41,542 bases of DNA, taken from the NCBI GenBank assembly GCA_012519905.1, contig JAAYPG010000117.1, positions 1 through 41,542 of the forward strand. Reading direction: 5' to 3'. How positions within the stretch are numbered: position 1 is the stretch's first letter; every line of letters starts with the position of its first letter. The position numbers and the translations under genes were made by a program. Origin of the DNA: Clostridiales bacterium (GTDB lineage Bacteria > Bacillota > Clostridia > Lachnospirales > Lachnospiraceae). This document shows positions 9,511-17,364 of this stretch, piece after piece. The notes below the pieces were generated by a model. It saw only the letters and a program-made list of their open reading frames with translations. It searched no databases and was not told where the DNA came from.

Positions 9511-10096
9511 GCATCATCTGCTTCCACATATCATAGCTGCATTAGGTCTTTGCTTTCTTGCTCCTTTTATTATGGGGGTAAGAAATTTAGATAAATATAA
9601 TACAGCGAAGTTATTAGATGTTTATCTATCTCTACTAGGAATAGTTATGCTGGTACCTGTATTTTTACCGGACCAGGATAAGGATATACGAGAGCTAATC
9701 AGGTCAAAGAGGGAATCGATAGTAGTCATACATTTCATAAGAATAGGCCAAGCATTAATAGTTTTAAGTATAATTGTATTATCCTTTCTTATGTTTTTAC
9801 AAAAATCTAATTGCATATTTCCCTTTGGAAGCTACTTATATGGGACTATATCAAATTGTATTTTCCTAGGTGGGCTAGGGGTATTCATATACTCCATTAT
9901 AGATAATATAGCAGTAGCCTATATGGTGCCTTTAATGTATTACATCTCATGTTATGGTGGGGGGAAGAAATATCTAGGGAAATTCTATCTTTTCTCTATG
10001 TTTAAGGGTGACATTGAGGATAAAATATATCTTTTAGTAGTAGGTTTGGCTATGCTTATAGCTGGTATATTGATAAGGAAAAGATTTCCAGGTTAG
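9470..10096 (+). CDS. Small hydrophobic membrane subunit of the same ABC system
   Basis: 208 residues, almost entirely hydrophobic, with roughly six membrane helices and a basic C-terminus. The likely start is TTG at 9470, preceded by a GGGGG run about 10 nt upstream and lying inside the end of the previous permease gene. No ATG in this frame gives a plausible alternative near the N-terminus. The long overlap suggests coupled translation and a stoichiometric partner of the 408-residue subunit. I do not recognise a specific family. No recognisable terminator separates it from the S8 peptidase gene 72 nt downstream. Confidence 0.7.
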   Translation: MIERYLRISRVNLKHHLLPHIIAALGLCFLAPFIMGVRNLDKYNTAKLLDVYLSLLGIVMLVPVFLPDQDKDIRELIRSKRESIVVIHFIRIGQALIVLSIIVLSFLMFLQKSNCIFPFGSYLYGTISNCIFLGGLGVFIYSIIDNIAVAYMVPLMYYISCYGGGKKYLGKFYLFSMFKGDIEDKIYLLVVGLAMLIAGILIRKRFPG

Positions 10097-10168
10097 GTCA
10101 AAGAAGGAGTACTCTACACTACAATATGCATGCATATAATAGAATAAAGTATATTAGGTGGAAGAGAA

Positions 10169-11908
10169 ATGGATAGTGGTATTCTAGATAACCAACTAAA
10201 TCTTGCCTTGGATGTACCGGAGGAAGTTAGAGAAAATACAAGGGACCTGGATGTGGGATATAACCCCGAGACCAAGACCTGGGAACTGATTGTAAAGTAT
10301 AGTGGAAATCTTGAGCGCCTGATAGAGGAACTGGGTATAGGTGTTGTGGAGCTGTCTCATGGTTATGCTATTATAACCATACCCGAGGATCTAATAAATC
10401 AACTTATAAATTATGAGGAGATCGAATTCATAGAAAAGCCCAAAAGGTTATTTTATGAGGTGAATGTAGGCAGAATGTCTTCCTGCATTAATCCTGTACA
10501 GTCACCCCCATATAGCCTGTTTGGTGAGGGAGTTATAATAGCGATTATAGATTCTGGGATTGATTACTCTCATCCGGATTTTCGCAATGAGGATGGTTCT
10601 ACACGAATTCTAGCTATATGGGATCAGACAATCCCAGGAAATCCACCAGAAGGATTTCGTATAGGTAGCCTTTATACCGGGGAGCAGATAAATGAGGGCT
10701 TACAGACCCCCATGCCCCAACGTTTGAGCATAGTACCAAGTGTTGATTTGAGCGGTCATGGAACCCATGTGGCTGGAATAGCTGCCGGTAATGGTAGGGC
10801 AAGTAACGGTCTATATAGAGGGGTGGCCTCCTCCAGTGAGTTGCTTATAGTAAAGCTTGGTGAATCCATAAGTGGCTCCTTTCCAAGGACCACACAGCTT
10901 ATGGAGGCGTTGGAGTTTGTAGTACGATATTCTATATCCATAGGGAGGCCTCTTGCTATTAATATTAGCTTTGGTAATAACTATGGTTCTCATACTGGAA
11001 GAACGCTTTTAGAGAGCTTTATAGATGATATATCCAATATAGGAAGAAACAGTATCGTTATTGGTACGGGAAATGAAGGGGCAGAAGGGAATCACGCTGG
11101 TGGGATTCTACAGATGGGAACGGTGCAGAATGTAGAATTTACTGTTAGTGAATTTGAATTTTCACTGAACCTTCAGATATGGAAGAATTACTTTGATCAT
11201 TTTGATATAACAATCATAGCCCCTAATGGGGTAAGAGTCGGGCCGATACCCACTATACTAGGAACGCAGCAGTTTCGGGTGGCCCAGACAGATATCTTTG
11301 TTTATTATGGAGAACCCACACCGTATAATGCACAGCAGGAGATATATATAGAGTTTATACCTGCAATTAATTATGTGAATCCTGGGGTATGGAGAATTGA
11401 ACTGGTTCCAAGAAAGATTGTGGTAGGTAATTTTGATATGTGGCTACCCTCTGGAGGGGCGAAGAATCCGGCGACTAGATTTTTGACTTCTTCAGAATTT
11501 ACTACCCTAACTATTCCGTCCACAGCCTACAGAGCTATATCCGTAGGAGCATATAATTCCCTAACAGGTAGTTATGCGCCTTTTTCAGGAAGGGGATATA
11601 CTAGGGATGTTAGAATTAAGCCTGAGATTGTAGCTCCTGGTGTTAATATCAACTCCTGCTCTCCGGGTGGTGGATATACTATACGTTCGGGAACCTCTAT
11701 GGCTACGCCCTTTGTAACCGGAGCAGCCGCTCTTCTTATGGGATGGGGAATAGTAGAAGGAAATGACCCATATTTATATGGAGAGAAGTTAAAAGCATAC
11801 CTTATTGATGGGGCAAGGCCCCTTAGAATTGAACCTGTCTATCCTAATCGATTTCTTGGATATGGTGCCTTATGTCTAGAGGACACATTTAGAAATATGT
11901 TCATTTGA
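10169..11908 (+). CDS. Subtilisin-like S8 serine peptidase (Csp-like, with inserted jelly-roll region)
   Basis: A 579-residue subtilase with an intact catalytic triad: D128 in IAIIDSGID, H197 in SGHGTHVAG and S510 in SGTSMATPF. The oxyanion residue is N302 in GTGNEG. Residues 1-100 form a prodomain-like segment. About 125 residues (roughly 315-440) between the oxyanion Asn and the catalytic Ser form a beta-rich insertion, as in the clostridial Csp germination proteases and their Lachnospiraceae relatives. There is no signal peptide, so it may be cytoplasmic, spore-packaged or exported by another route. The start has AGGTGGAAG upstream. It follows the ABC cluster by 72 nt and ends at a strong terminator, so it may be co-transcribed with that cluster. 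A link to spore germination is a family-based guess only. Confidence 0.9.
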   Translation: MDSGILDNQLNLALDVPEEVRENTRDLDVGYNPETKTWELIVKYSGNLERLIEELGIGVVELSHGYAIITIPEDLINQLINYEEIEFIEKPKRLFYEVNVGRMSSCINPVQSPPYSLFGEGVIIAIIDSGIDYSHPDFRNEDGSTRILAIWDQTIPGNPPEGFRIGSLYTGEQINEGLQTPMPQRLSIVPSVDLSGHGTHVAGIAAGNGRASNGLYRGVASSSELLIVKLGESISGSFPRTTQLMEALEFVVRYSISIGRPLAINISFGNNYGSHTGRTLLESFIDDISNIGRNSIVIGTGNEGAEGNHAGGILQMGTVQNVEFTVSEFEFSLNLQIWKNYFDHFDITIIAPNGVRVGPIPTILGTQQFRVAQTDIFVYYGEPTPYNAQQEIYIEFIPAINYVNPGVWRIELVPRKIVVGNFDMWLPSGGAKNPATRFLTSSEFTTLTIPSTAYRAISVGAYNSLTGSYAPFSGRGYTRDVRIKPEIVAPGVNINSCSPGGGYTIRSGTSMATPFVTGAAALLMGWGIVEGNDPYLYGEKLKAYLIDGARPLRIEPVYPNRFLGYGALCLEDTFRNMFI

Positions 11909-11930
11909 TAACTTTGTAGCTCATAAAATA

Positions 11931-11976
11931 ACAGAGACAAAAATCGTTTAGCTTGATGATTTTTGTCTCTGTTTTA
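11931..11976 (+). terminator. Strong intrinsic terminator after the S8 peptidase gene
   Basis: A perfect 15-bp stem, ACAGAGACAAAAATC (11931-11945) with its complement (11958-11972), has a 12-nt loop and is followed by TTT. The A-rich inner and T-rich outer arms also allow some function for the minus-strand oadG-like gene that ends at 11997. Confidence 0.85.
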
Positions 11977-11996
11977 AATTCTTTTAAGTTCTGATA

Positions 11997-12146
11997 TTAT
12001 GCCTCGTCTTGGCTGTCTTTCTTCTGTCTGGTATCAGTAAATTTGCCCATTATTATAACTATCAAGGTGAGTAAAAAGATAACAGCAAAGATGCTACCCA
12101 TACCCTTACCCATAATTTCTAAAGCATATAATATATTTTGACTCAT
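11997..12146 (-). CDS. Small OadG-like membrane subunit of a sodium-pumping decarboxylase
   Basis: A 49-residue ORF beginning MSQNILYALEIMGKGMGSI, with one membrane helix (about 17-34) and a charged C-terminal tail rich in K, D, Q and E ending in DEA. GGAGG lies just before the ATG. It follows oadB by 51 nt on the same strand. OadG-family gamma subunits are short single-helix proteins with variable charged tails that assemble the decarboxylase complex. The small size, the helix start with MGKGMGSIF and the position all fit. Sequence conservation in this family is too weak for certainty, so the role rests mainly on context. Confidence 0.75.
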   Translation of the reverse strand: MSQNILYALEIMGKGMGSIFAVIFLLTLIVIIMGKFTDTRQKKDSQDEA

Positions 12147-12197
12147 AATAACCTCCATTCCTGCTCGCGTATTCTGCGATTAGCTAACCCTTATATC

Positions 12198-13355
12198 TTA
12201 GGGCATGTTAGCAAGTATATCGCTGACAATTTTTATGATTGCACCACCTGCTACTACGGAAGCAATCTGTCCGGATACATTAGCACTGATGGCATGCATC
12301 AAAAGGTGATTAGATGGATCCTCTTTAAGGCCCATTTTCTGTACAACCCTAGCTGACATGGGGAAGGCAGAAATACCTGCGGCTCCAACCATGGGATTAA
12401 TCTTCTTACCCTTTTTCAAAAACAGGTTGAGGAGTTTAGCAAATAGTACACCGCCTATAGTATCAAATATAAAGGCAATTAATCCTAGGCCCATAATCAT
12501 TAAGGTCTTCCAGTTGACAAATTGATCAGCCTGCATACTAAAGGAAATGGTAATACCGAGTAATAAGGTAATAAGATTTGCTAAAGTAGTTTGCGCGGTT
12601 TCAGAAAGAGTATTAAGTACACCACATTCACGAATTAGATTACCAAACATCAAGAATCCTACTAAGGCTACGGAAGTTGGGGCTACAAGACCTGCCACAA
12701 ATGTAACTATTATAGGAAAAAGAATTCTGGTAGTTTTTGTAACGGATTGTGGATTGTAGTCCATTCGGATTAAGCGTTCCTTTTTTGTGGTAACCAGCTT
12801 AATTGCAAATGGTTGTACTATAGGGACTAATGCCATATAGGAATATGCTGCTACAGCTATGGCTCCCATATATTGTGATTTAAGGATCTTTGAAACTAGT
12901 ATAGAGGTGGGGCCGTCTGCCGCTCCAATTATTCCAATAGAAGCCGCATCATTGATATCAAATCCAATAAGAACAGCTAAAATTATAGTAACAAAGATGC
13001 CAAACTGTGCTGCTGCTCCGAACAAGAACATCTTCGGATTGGACAATAGTGGTCCGAAATCTATCATCGCTCCGATACCAATAAATAGTAGGATCGGCAA
13101 AGCCTCCGAAGCGTCAATACCTACTTCAAATAACCATTCAATAACTCCGGTTGCCTTTTCGCTTAATCCAGCTAGCTCCTGAGTAAGTACACCAGAAAAA
13201 GGTATGTTAACCAATATTGCTCCAAAACCCATTGGTAGCAACAGTGAAGGTTCAAATCCTTTTGCAATAGCCAGGTAAATAAGTAATGCGCCGACACCGT
13301 ACATTATCAGTTGCTGCCAGGTAATAGCTAAAATCCCTTCATACAAAAACTCCAT
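12198..13355 (-). CDS. oadB: Sodium-ion-translocating decarboxylase beta subunit (OadB/MmdB/GcdB family)
   Basis: A 385-residue polytopic membrane protein of about ten helices, the normal family size. It carries the Na+-channel signatures: GAADGPTSILVSK with the key aspartate D147, and a C-terminal MHAISANVSGQIAS segment with the conserved Asn, Gly and Ser (N359, G362, S366). SAFPMSARVVQKMG is also typical. These pumps couple decarboxylation of oxaloacetate, methylmalonyl-CoA or glutaconyl-CoA on a biotin carrier to sodium export. No carboxyltransferase alpha subunit or biotin-carrier protein is in the window, so the partner and substrate are undetermined. A good promoter lies upstream, and a small OadG-like gene follows. 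The gene is divergent from the membrane pyrophosphatase. Confidence 0.93.
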   Translation of the reverse strand: MEFLYEGILAITWQQLIMYGVGALLIYLAIAKGFEPSLLLPMGFGAILVNIPFSGVLTQELAGLSEKATGVIEWLFEVGIDASEALPILLFIGIGAMIDFGPLLSNPKMFLFGAAAQFGIFVTIILAVLIGFDINDAASIGIIGAADGPTSILVSKILKSQYMGAIAVAAYSYMALVPIVQPFAIKLVTTKKERLIRMDYNPQSVTKTTRILFPIIVTFVAGLVAPTSVALVGFLMFGNLIRECGVLNTLSETAQTTLANLITLLLGITISFSMQADQFVNWKTLMIMGLGLIAFIFDTIGGVLFAKLLNLFLKKGKKINPMVGAAGISAFPMSARVVQKMGLKEDPSNHLLMHAISANVSGQIASVVAGGAIIKIVSDILANMP

Positions 13356-13399
13356 AACGTATGTCCTCCTTAGTCCATTTACATAAATAAATCCATTTT

Positions 13400-13429
13400 A
13401 TTGTAGCCCAAATAGAATGCTTGTGTCAA
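13400..13429 (-). promoter_or_regulatory. Promoter of oadB
   Basis: On the minus strand consensus TTGACA (13429-13424) is followed after 18 nt by TACAAT (13405-13400). The -10 lies about 45 nt before the oadB start. This is a near-consensus sigma-A promoter. Confidence 0.75.
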
Positions 13430-13645
13430 TCATGATTAGTAAGTATTTTCTCTACTTACACATTTTTATAATATTAGCATAATATAGTAATTGTGGGCCT
13501 ATGTAACTATACAAATTTCAACTATTTAGTAGCAGGAAACCCCACAAAAGTACACAAATAATATGAAGAATTTCGAGTCAATCTATATAAAGTACCAAAT
13601 GGCGTTGTGAATAATCACTAAAAATACTTGCGATTTACTTTGAGC

Positions 13646-13674
13646 TTGCACAAAAGCATCAAACGTGGTACCAT
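13646..13674 (+). promoter_or_regulatory. Probable promoter of the pyrophosphatase gene
   Basis: TTGCAC (13646-13651), 17 nt, then TACCAT (13669-13674) preceded by TGG, which makes an extended -10. The -10 is only a 4/6 match. Confidence 0.5.
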
Positions 13675-13718
13675 CAAAAATGTGGCTTAATAAATAATTA
13701 TATAGGGAGATGATTGAA

Positions 13719-15836
13719 ATGGAATATGATTTAACATTTTTTCATGTGGCATCTATTGTGATTTCAGTCTTAGCTTTTGGAGTGGCATTGTGGCTTTATC
13801 GTTGGGTTGCATCAAGACCATCATCTAACAAGAGGGTGGCAGAGGTAGGACAGCTGATTAAGAATGGTGCTAATACATTTCTAGCTAAGGAGTATAAGGC
13901 GCTATTACGATTCACCCTTGTTGTTACAATATTAATTCTTGTATTTTTGCCCTCACCCATTTGGAAGGGTGATCTGCTAGATAATATTTCTATGGCAGTA
14001 TCCTACATATTTGGTACAGTATTTTCAGGAATTGCCGGTAAAATTGGTATAAGTATTGCTACTATTGCAAATGTAAAATCTGCAGAAGCAGCAACAAAGG
14101 GAATCAAACCGTCCTTTATGGCGGGCTACCGTGGCGGCGCTGTTATGGGTATGGCGGTTGTTGGTTCCAGTTTACTTGGTGTAACATTAGTTCTTATGAT
14201 TACAGGAAACAGTTCGGCTTTACTGGGCTTTTCATTTGGTGCCAGCTCATTAGCTTTATTTGCTAAGGCTGGTGGTGGTATTTTTACAAAGACAGCAGAT
14301 GTAAGTGCTGACTTGGCTGGTAAGGTTGAGCTAGGAATTCCTGAGGATGACCCTAGAAACCCTGCAGTTATTGCTGATAATGTAGGTGATAACGTAGGTG
14401 ACGTAGCTGGTATGGGTGCTGACCTTTTTGACTCTAATGTAGCTTCTATGGCAGCAGCTCTAGTTATGGCTACATCATTAGCCAATGCAGAAAAGAATAT
14501 GGCTATGGTGCTATGTTATGCAGGTATCGGTTTGCTAGCTTCAATTATCGGAGTATTCACCGCTAATATGAAGGAAGGTGGAGATCCAACCAGAGCTCTT
14601 AATATGAATACCTATGTAACTACAGCGATATATGGTATTTTAACAGCGATCGCTACTTATGCATTTGATTTTAATTGGCGCATTTGGGGTGCCAGTGCTG
14701 TGGGACTTCTTGTAGGTACAGTAATTGGTATTGCCAGTGATTACTTTACCAATGATAACAAGAAACCAGTTCATATGGTTGGAAAAGCATGTGAATCCGG
14801 CCCGGCATTCACCATTACTTCTGGTGTATCCTATGGTCTGTTAAGTACACTTCCTGCCATGGTTGGTATTGGTATATCTGCACTTGCTGCATATAAGATT
14901 GTTGCTCCTCTTGGGGCAGGCGGTAATGAGGTTGCCTATGGAATGTTTGGTATCTCTATGGCAGCAGTAGGCATGCTTTCTATAGTAGGTATGATTATTT
15001 CTAATGATGCTTATGGACCAATCGTTGATAATGCCCGCGGACTTGTTGAAATGGGTGATTTAGGAGATAAGGCATTGGAAATAACCGACTCCTTGGATAG
15101 TGCCGGTAATACTGTTAAGGCTGTTACTAAAGGTTTTTCCATCGGTGCAGCAGGTCTGACAGTTATTGCCCTGCTCGGTGCCTTTATTACTGAGGTAAAT
15201 GATGCTGTTGATGCTATGGGTGGTGTTGATGCCTTTGGTAAGACAATAGAGAAGATTACAGGTTTTGATGTAACCAATCCGATAGTATTCTTTGGATTAT
15301 TGGTTGGTGCTGCGATTCCTCCTGTATTTTCTGCTATGCTTATGCTAGGTGTTGATCGTAACGCTCAACGTATGATAGCTGAAATTCATCGTCAATTTAA
15401 GGAAATAGTGGGCTTAAAGGAAGGAAAACCCGGAGTTAAGCCTGAATATGATAAATGTATTGAGATTGCCACTGTTGGAGCGCTTAAGGAATTAATTCCT
15501 GCAGGTCTTGTTGCTATCATATCAACAATGATTGTAGGATTTATAGGCGGTGTTCAGGCAGTCGGTGGCTTTATCACAGGTAATATCGTAAGCGGACTGA
15601 TATTTGCTCTATTTATGTCCAATGCAGGCGGTCTTTGGGATAACACCAAGAAGTATATTGAAGCTGGACATCATGGAGGTAAGAACTCTGAGGCTCATAA
15701 GGCTGGTGTTGTAGGGGATACTGTAGGTGATCCTTTCAAGGATACAGCTGGTCCATCTATAAATACTCAGATTACTGTTGTATCACTGGTAGCTTCTATA
15801 ATGGCCACTCTATTTCTAACATTTTCTATATTTTAA
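13719..15836 (+). CDS. hppA: Membrane proton-translocating pyrophosphatase, K+-independent type
   Basis: 705 residues from the ATG at 13719. GGGAG is correctly spaced for this codon and too close to the ATG at 13710. It has about 16 helices, as expected. The PPi-binding motif DVSADLAGKVELGIPEDDPR (about 195-214) is followed by DNVGDNVGDVAGMGADLFD, and a C-terminal motif reads DTVGDPFKDTAGPS. The enzyme hydrolyses PPi and pumps cations outward. The diagnostic GNTVKAVTKG has lysine (K467) where K+-dependent enzymes have alanine. By known family rules this makes it K+-independent and therefore H+-pumping, because the known Na+ pumps belong to the K+-dependent group. It has its own promoter and terminator. 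Energy saved from biosynthetic PPi, and possibly PPDK-linked PPi, would feed the proton gradient. Confidence 0.96.
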   Translation: MEYDLTFFHVASIVISVLAFGVALWLYRWVASRPSSNKRVAEVGQLIKNGANTFLAKEYKALLRFTLVVTILILVFLPSPIWKGDLLDNISMAVSYIFGTVFSGIAGKIGISIATIANVKSAEAATKGIKPSFMAGYRGGAVMGMAVVGSSLLGVTLVLMITGNSSALLGFSFGASSLALFAKAGGGIFTKTADVSADLAGKVELGIPEDDPRNPAVIADNVGDNVGDVAGMGADLFDSNVASMAAALVMATSLANAEKNMAMVLCYAGIGLLASIIGVFTANMKEGGDPTRALNMNTYVTTAIYGILTAIATYAFDFNWRIWGASAVGLLVGTVIGIASDYFTNDNKKPVHMVGKACESGPAFTITSGVSYGLLSTLPAMVGIGISALAAYKIVAPLGAGGNEVAYGMFGISMAAVGMLSIVGMIISNDAYGPIVDNARGLVEMGDLGDKALEITDSLDSAGNTVKAVTKGFSIGAAGLTVIALLGAFITEVNDAVDAMGGVDAFGKTIEKITGFDVTNPIVFFGLLVGAAIPPVFSAMLMLGVDRNAQRMIAEIHRQFKEIVGLKEGKPGVKPEYDKCIEIATVGALKELIPAGLVAIISTMIVGFIGGVQAVGGFITGNIVSGLIFALFMSNAGGLWDNTKKYIEAGHHGGKNSEAHKAGVVGDTVGDPFKDTAGPSINTQITVVSLVASIMATLFLTFSIF

Positions 15837-15873
15837 TATAATTGAGCGCTAAGCTCATATAAATAGTTAATTA

Positions 15874-15920
15874 AAAAAGCTGCATAAGCTAGTATACTCT
15901 TGCTTATGTAGCTTTTTCCT
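15874..15920 (+). terminator. Intrinsic terminator of hppA
   Basis: AAAAAGCTGCATAAGC (15874-15889) pairs with GCTTATGTAGCTTTTT (15902-15917) with a single G-U pair. The loop is 12 nt and the stem ends in a T run. Confidence 0.9.
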
Positions 15921-15970
15921 TGCTTAATAGGAAAGGTTGTCTAATATTTTTTTGTATTTGTCTAGAATTG

Positions 15971-15999
15971 TTGCTATATCATGGATGGTGTTGTATAAT
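15971..15999 (+). promoter_or_regulatory. Promoter of the TPR lipoprotein gene
   Basis: TTGCTA (15971-15976), exactly 17 nt, then consensus TATAAT (15994-15999). This lies about 55 nt before the chosen start. Confidence 0.75.
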
Positions 16000-16053
16000 G
16001 TAGGTGAGCACTATATATAGTGGTGAGTGGGTAATTGTTCGGAGGCTGTCATA

Positions 16054-17262
16054 ATGAGAAAACAAAGAATCCTTAAAGGATTTTTATCTACAGGTTTACT
16101 TTTTATTATGATAATCATACTTACCGGCTGTTCTGAAGCAGGCGGTTATTATCGAAGTGGAAAAAAATATTTTACTAATGGTAATTATGAAGAAGCTGCA
16201 AAAAAATTCAAGTCAGCTATAGATACGAATCCTAACCGAGCAGAATACTATATAGACTATGGCATGGCGCTTATTGGCTTGTCCCGTTATGACGAGGCCA
16301 TAGAACAGTTTGATCGGATTATTATAAATAAAAATATGGTTATAGTATTAGGAAATAATAAGCGAGCGTTAAGAGGCAAAGGAATTGCCTATATGAAGAT
16401 GCTAAATTATAGAGAGGCCATTAAATATTTTGATGATGCATTAGATATCAGGGTATTATCAGACCTTGATATGGATATATTGTATTATAAGGGAAAAGCA
16501 CTTATGTCTACTGGCGCATATAAGAATGCTACAGAGATTTATACTGATATAATTGACAAGTTTGGTGAGGAAGCACAGGTATTGGCGGATAGAGCTTATA
16601 CATATCAAAAAACCGGTGATTATGATAAGGGTTTAGATGATTATGATAAAGCGATAGCTCTAGATCCAAACAATTATGAATATTATTTTGGAGAATTTAG
16701 TCTTTTAAGAGAAATGGGAAGAGATGACCAAGCTCAGGAGGTATTAACTAGGGCGGCAGAGATTGAGGTTAAGTCCAAGGCTGATAAGTTTAACTTGGCT
16801 AAGATACATTTTTATCAGGGCCTCTATGACCAGGCCTTTCCTGAGTTGAGTGAGAGTTTCGCCAACGGCTTTATAGATGCATACTTCTATATTGGTGAAA
16901 TTTATACTAACAAGAAGGATTATTCTACGGCAAAGTATTATTATGAGAAATATATAGAAGAGGGAGGCATTAATAGTCCTGAGGTATATAATCAGCTTGC
17001 ATCCTGTCTTATCAAAACAGAAGAGTATGATCAGGCCTTGGCATATTTGGAGGCTGGAATAGAGTATGCCGGTAATGACATGATTAGGGTGCTCTTGAAA
17101 AATGAGATTATTGTTTACGAGATGCTGGGAGATTATGATAAGGCTCTTACTAAGCTTCGGAACTATATAAGTGCTTATCCCGACGACAAGAATGCCATAA
17201 GAGAAAGGTCCTTTGTTATTACAAGAATATTAGATAATAGCAATGACTTAAACAATCAATAA
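16054..17262 (+). CDS. TPR-repeat lipoprotein
   Basis: 402 residues from the ATG at 16054, which has GGAGG 8 nt upstream; an earlier in-frame start would spoil the signal peptide. The N-terminus is a lipoprotein signal: a basic start, a hydrophobic core, then lipobox LTGC with the lipidated C26. The rest is a chain of about nine to ten tetratricopeptide repeats, seen as recurring patterns such as NYEEAAKKFKSAIDTNP and DYDKGLDDYDKAIALDPN. TPR lipoproteins act as protein-binding scaffolds on the outer face of the membrane. No partner is obvious from the neighbours. It is monocistronic by its own promoter and the next gene's promoter. The specific role is unknown. Confidence 0.88.
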   Translation: MRKQRILKGFLSTGLLFIMIIILTGCSEAGGYYRSGKKYFTNGNYEEAAKKFKSAIDTNPNRAEYYIDYGMALIGLSRYDEAIEQFDRIIINKNMVIVLGNNKRALRGKGIAYMKMLNYREAIKYFDDALDIRVLSDLDMDILYYKGKALMSTGAYKNATEIYTDIIDKFGEEAQVLADRAYTYQKTGDYDKGLDDYDKAIALDPNNYEYYFGEFSLLREMGRDDQAQEVLTRAAEIEVKSKADKFNLAKIHFYQGLYDQAFPELSESFANGFIDAYFYIGEIYTNKKDYSTAKYYYEKYIEEGGINSPEVYNQLASCLIKTEEYDQALAYLEAGIEYAGNDMIRVLLKNEIIVYEMLGDYDKALTKLRNYISAYPDDKNAIRERSFVITRILDNSNDLNNQ

Positions 17263-17305
17263 AGAGCTAAATAGCTTTTTATATCACAATACATTAAGAT
17301 TTTAC

Positions 17306-17334
17306 TTGCGTAAATCTTGTTACTGATTTAGAAT
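17306..17334 (+). promoter_or_regulatory. Probable promoter of hflX
   Basis: TTGCGT (17306-17311), 17 nt, then TAGAAT (17329-17334). This is 30 nt before the likely ATG. Confidence 0.6.
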
Positions 17335-17364
17335 GTAAAAACATGTGTAGGAATGGGGTTAGGC

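Larger units (their letters stand above)
13356..13718. other. 363-nt divergent intergenic region between oadB and hppA
   Basis: No coding sequence is seen. It carries a promoter in each direction (listed separately). A 7-bp inverted repeat, GTAAGTA with TACTTAC, lies near 13440-13460 and could be an operator or a small hairpin. The middle 150 nt or so shows nothing I can identify. Confidence 0.6.

Noticed and set aside
12859..13182. 107-residue open frame opposite oadB
   Set aside because: Antisense to a clearly conserved membrane-protein gene, with composition typical of a reverse-frame shadow.
14126..14485. 119-residue open frame opposite the pyrophosphatase gene
   Set aside because: It lies wholly antisense to strongly conserved hppA codons, has low-complexity A/S/P/T composition and no ribosome site. 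It is a shadow.
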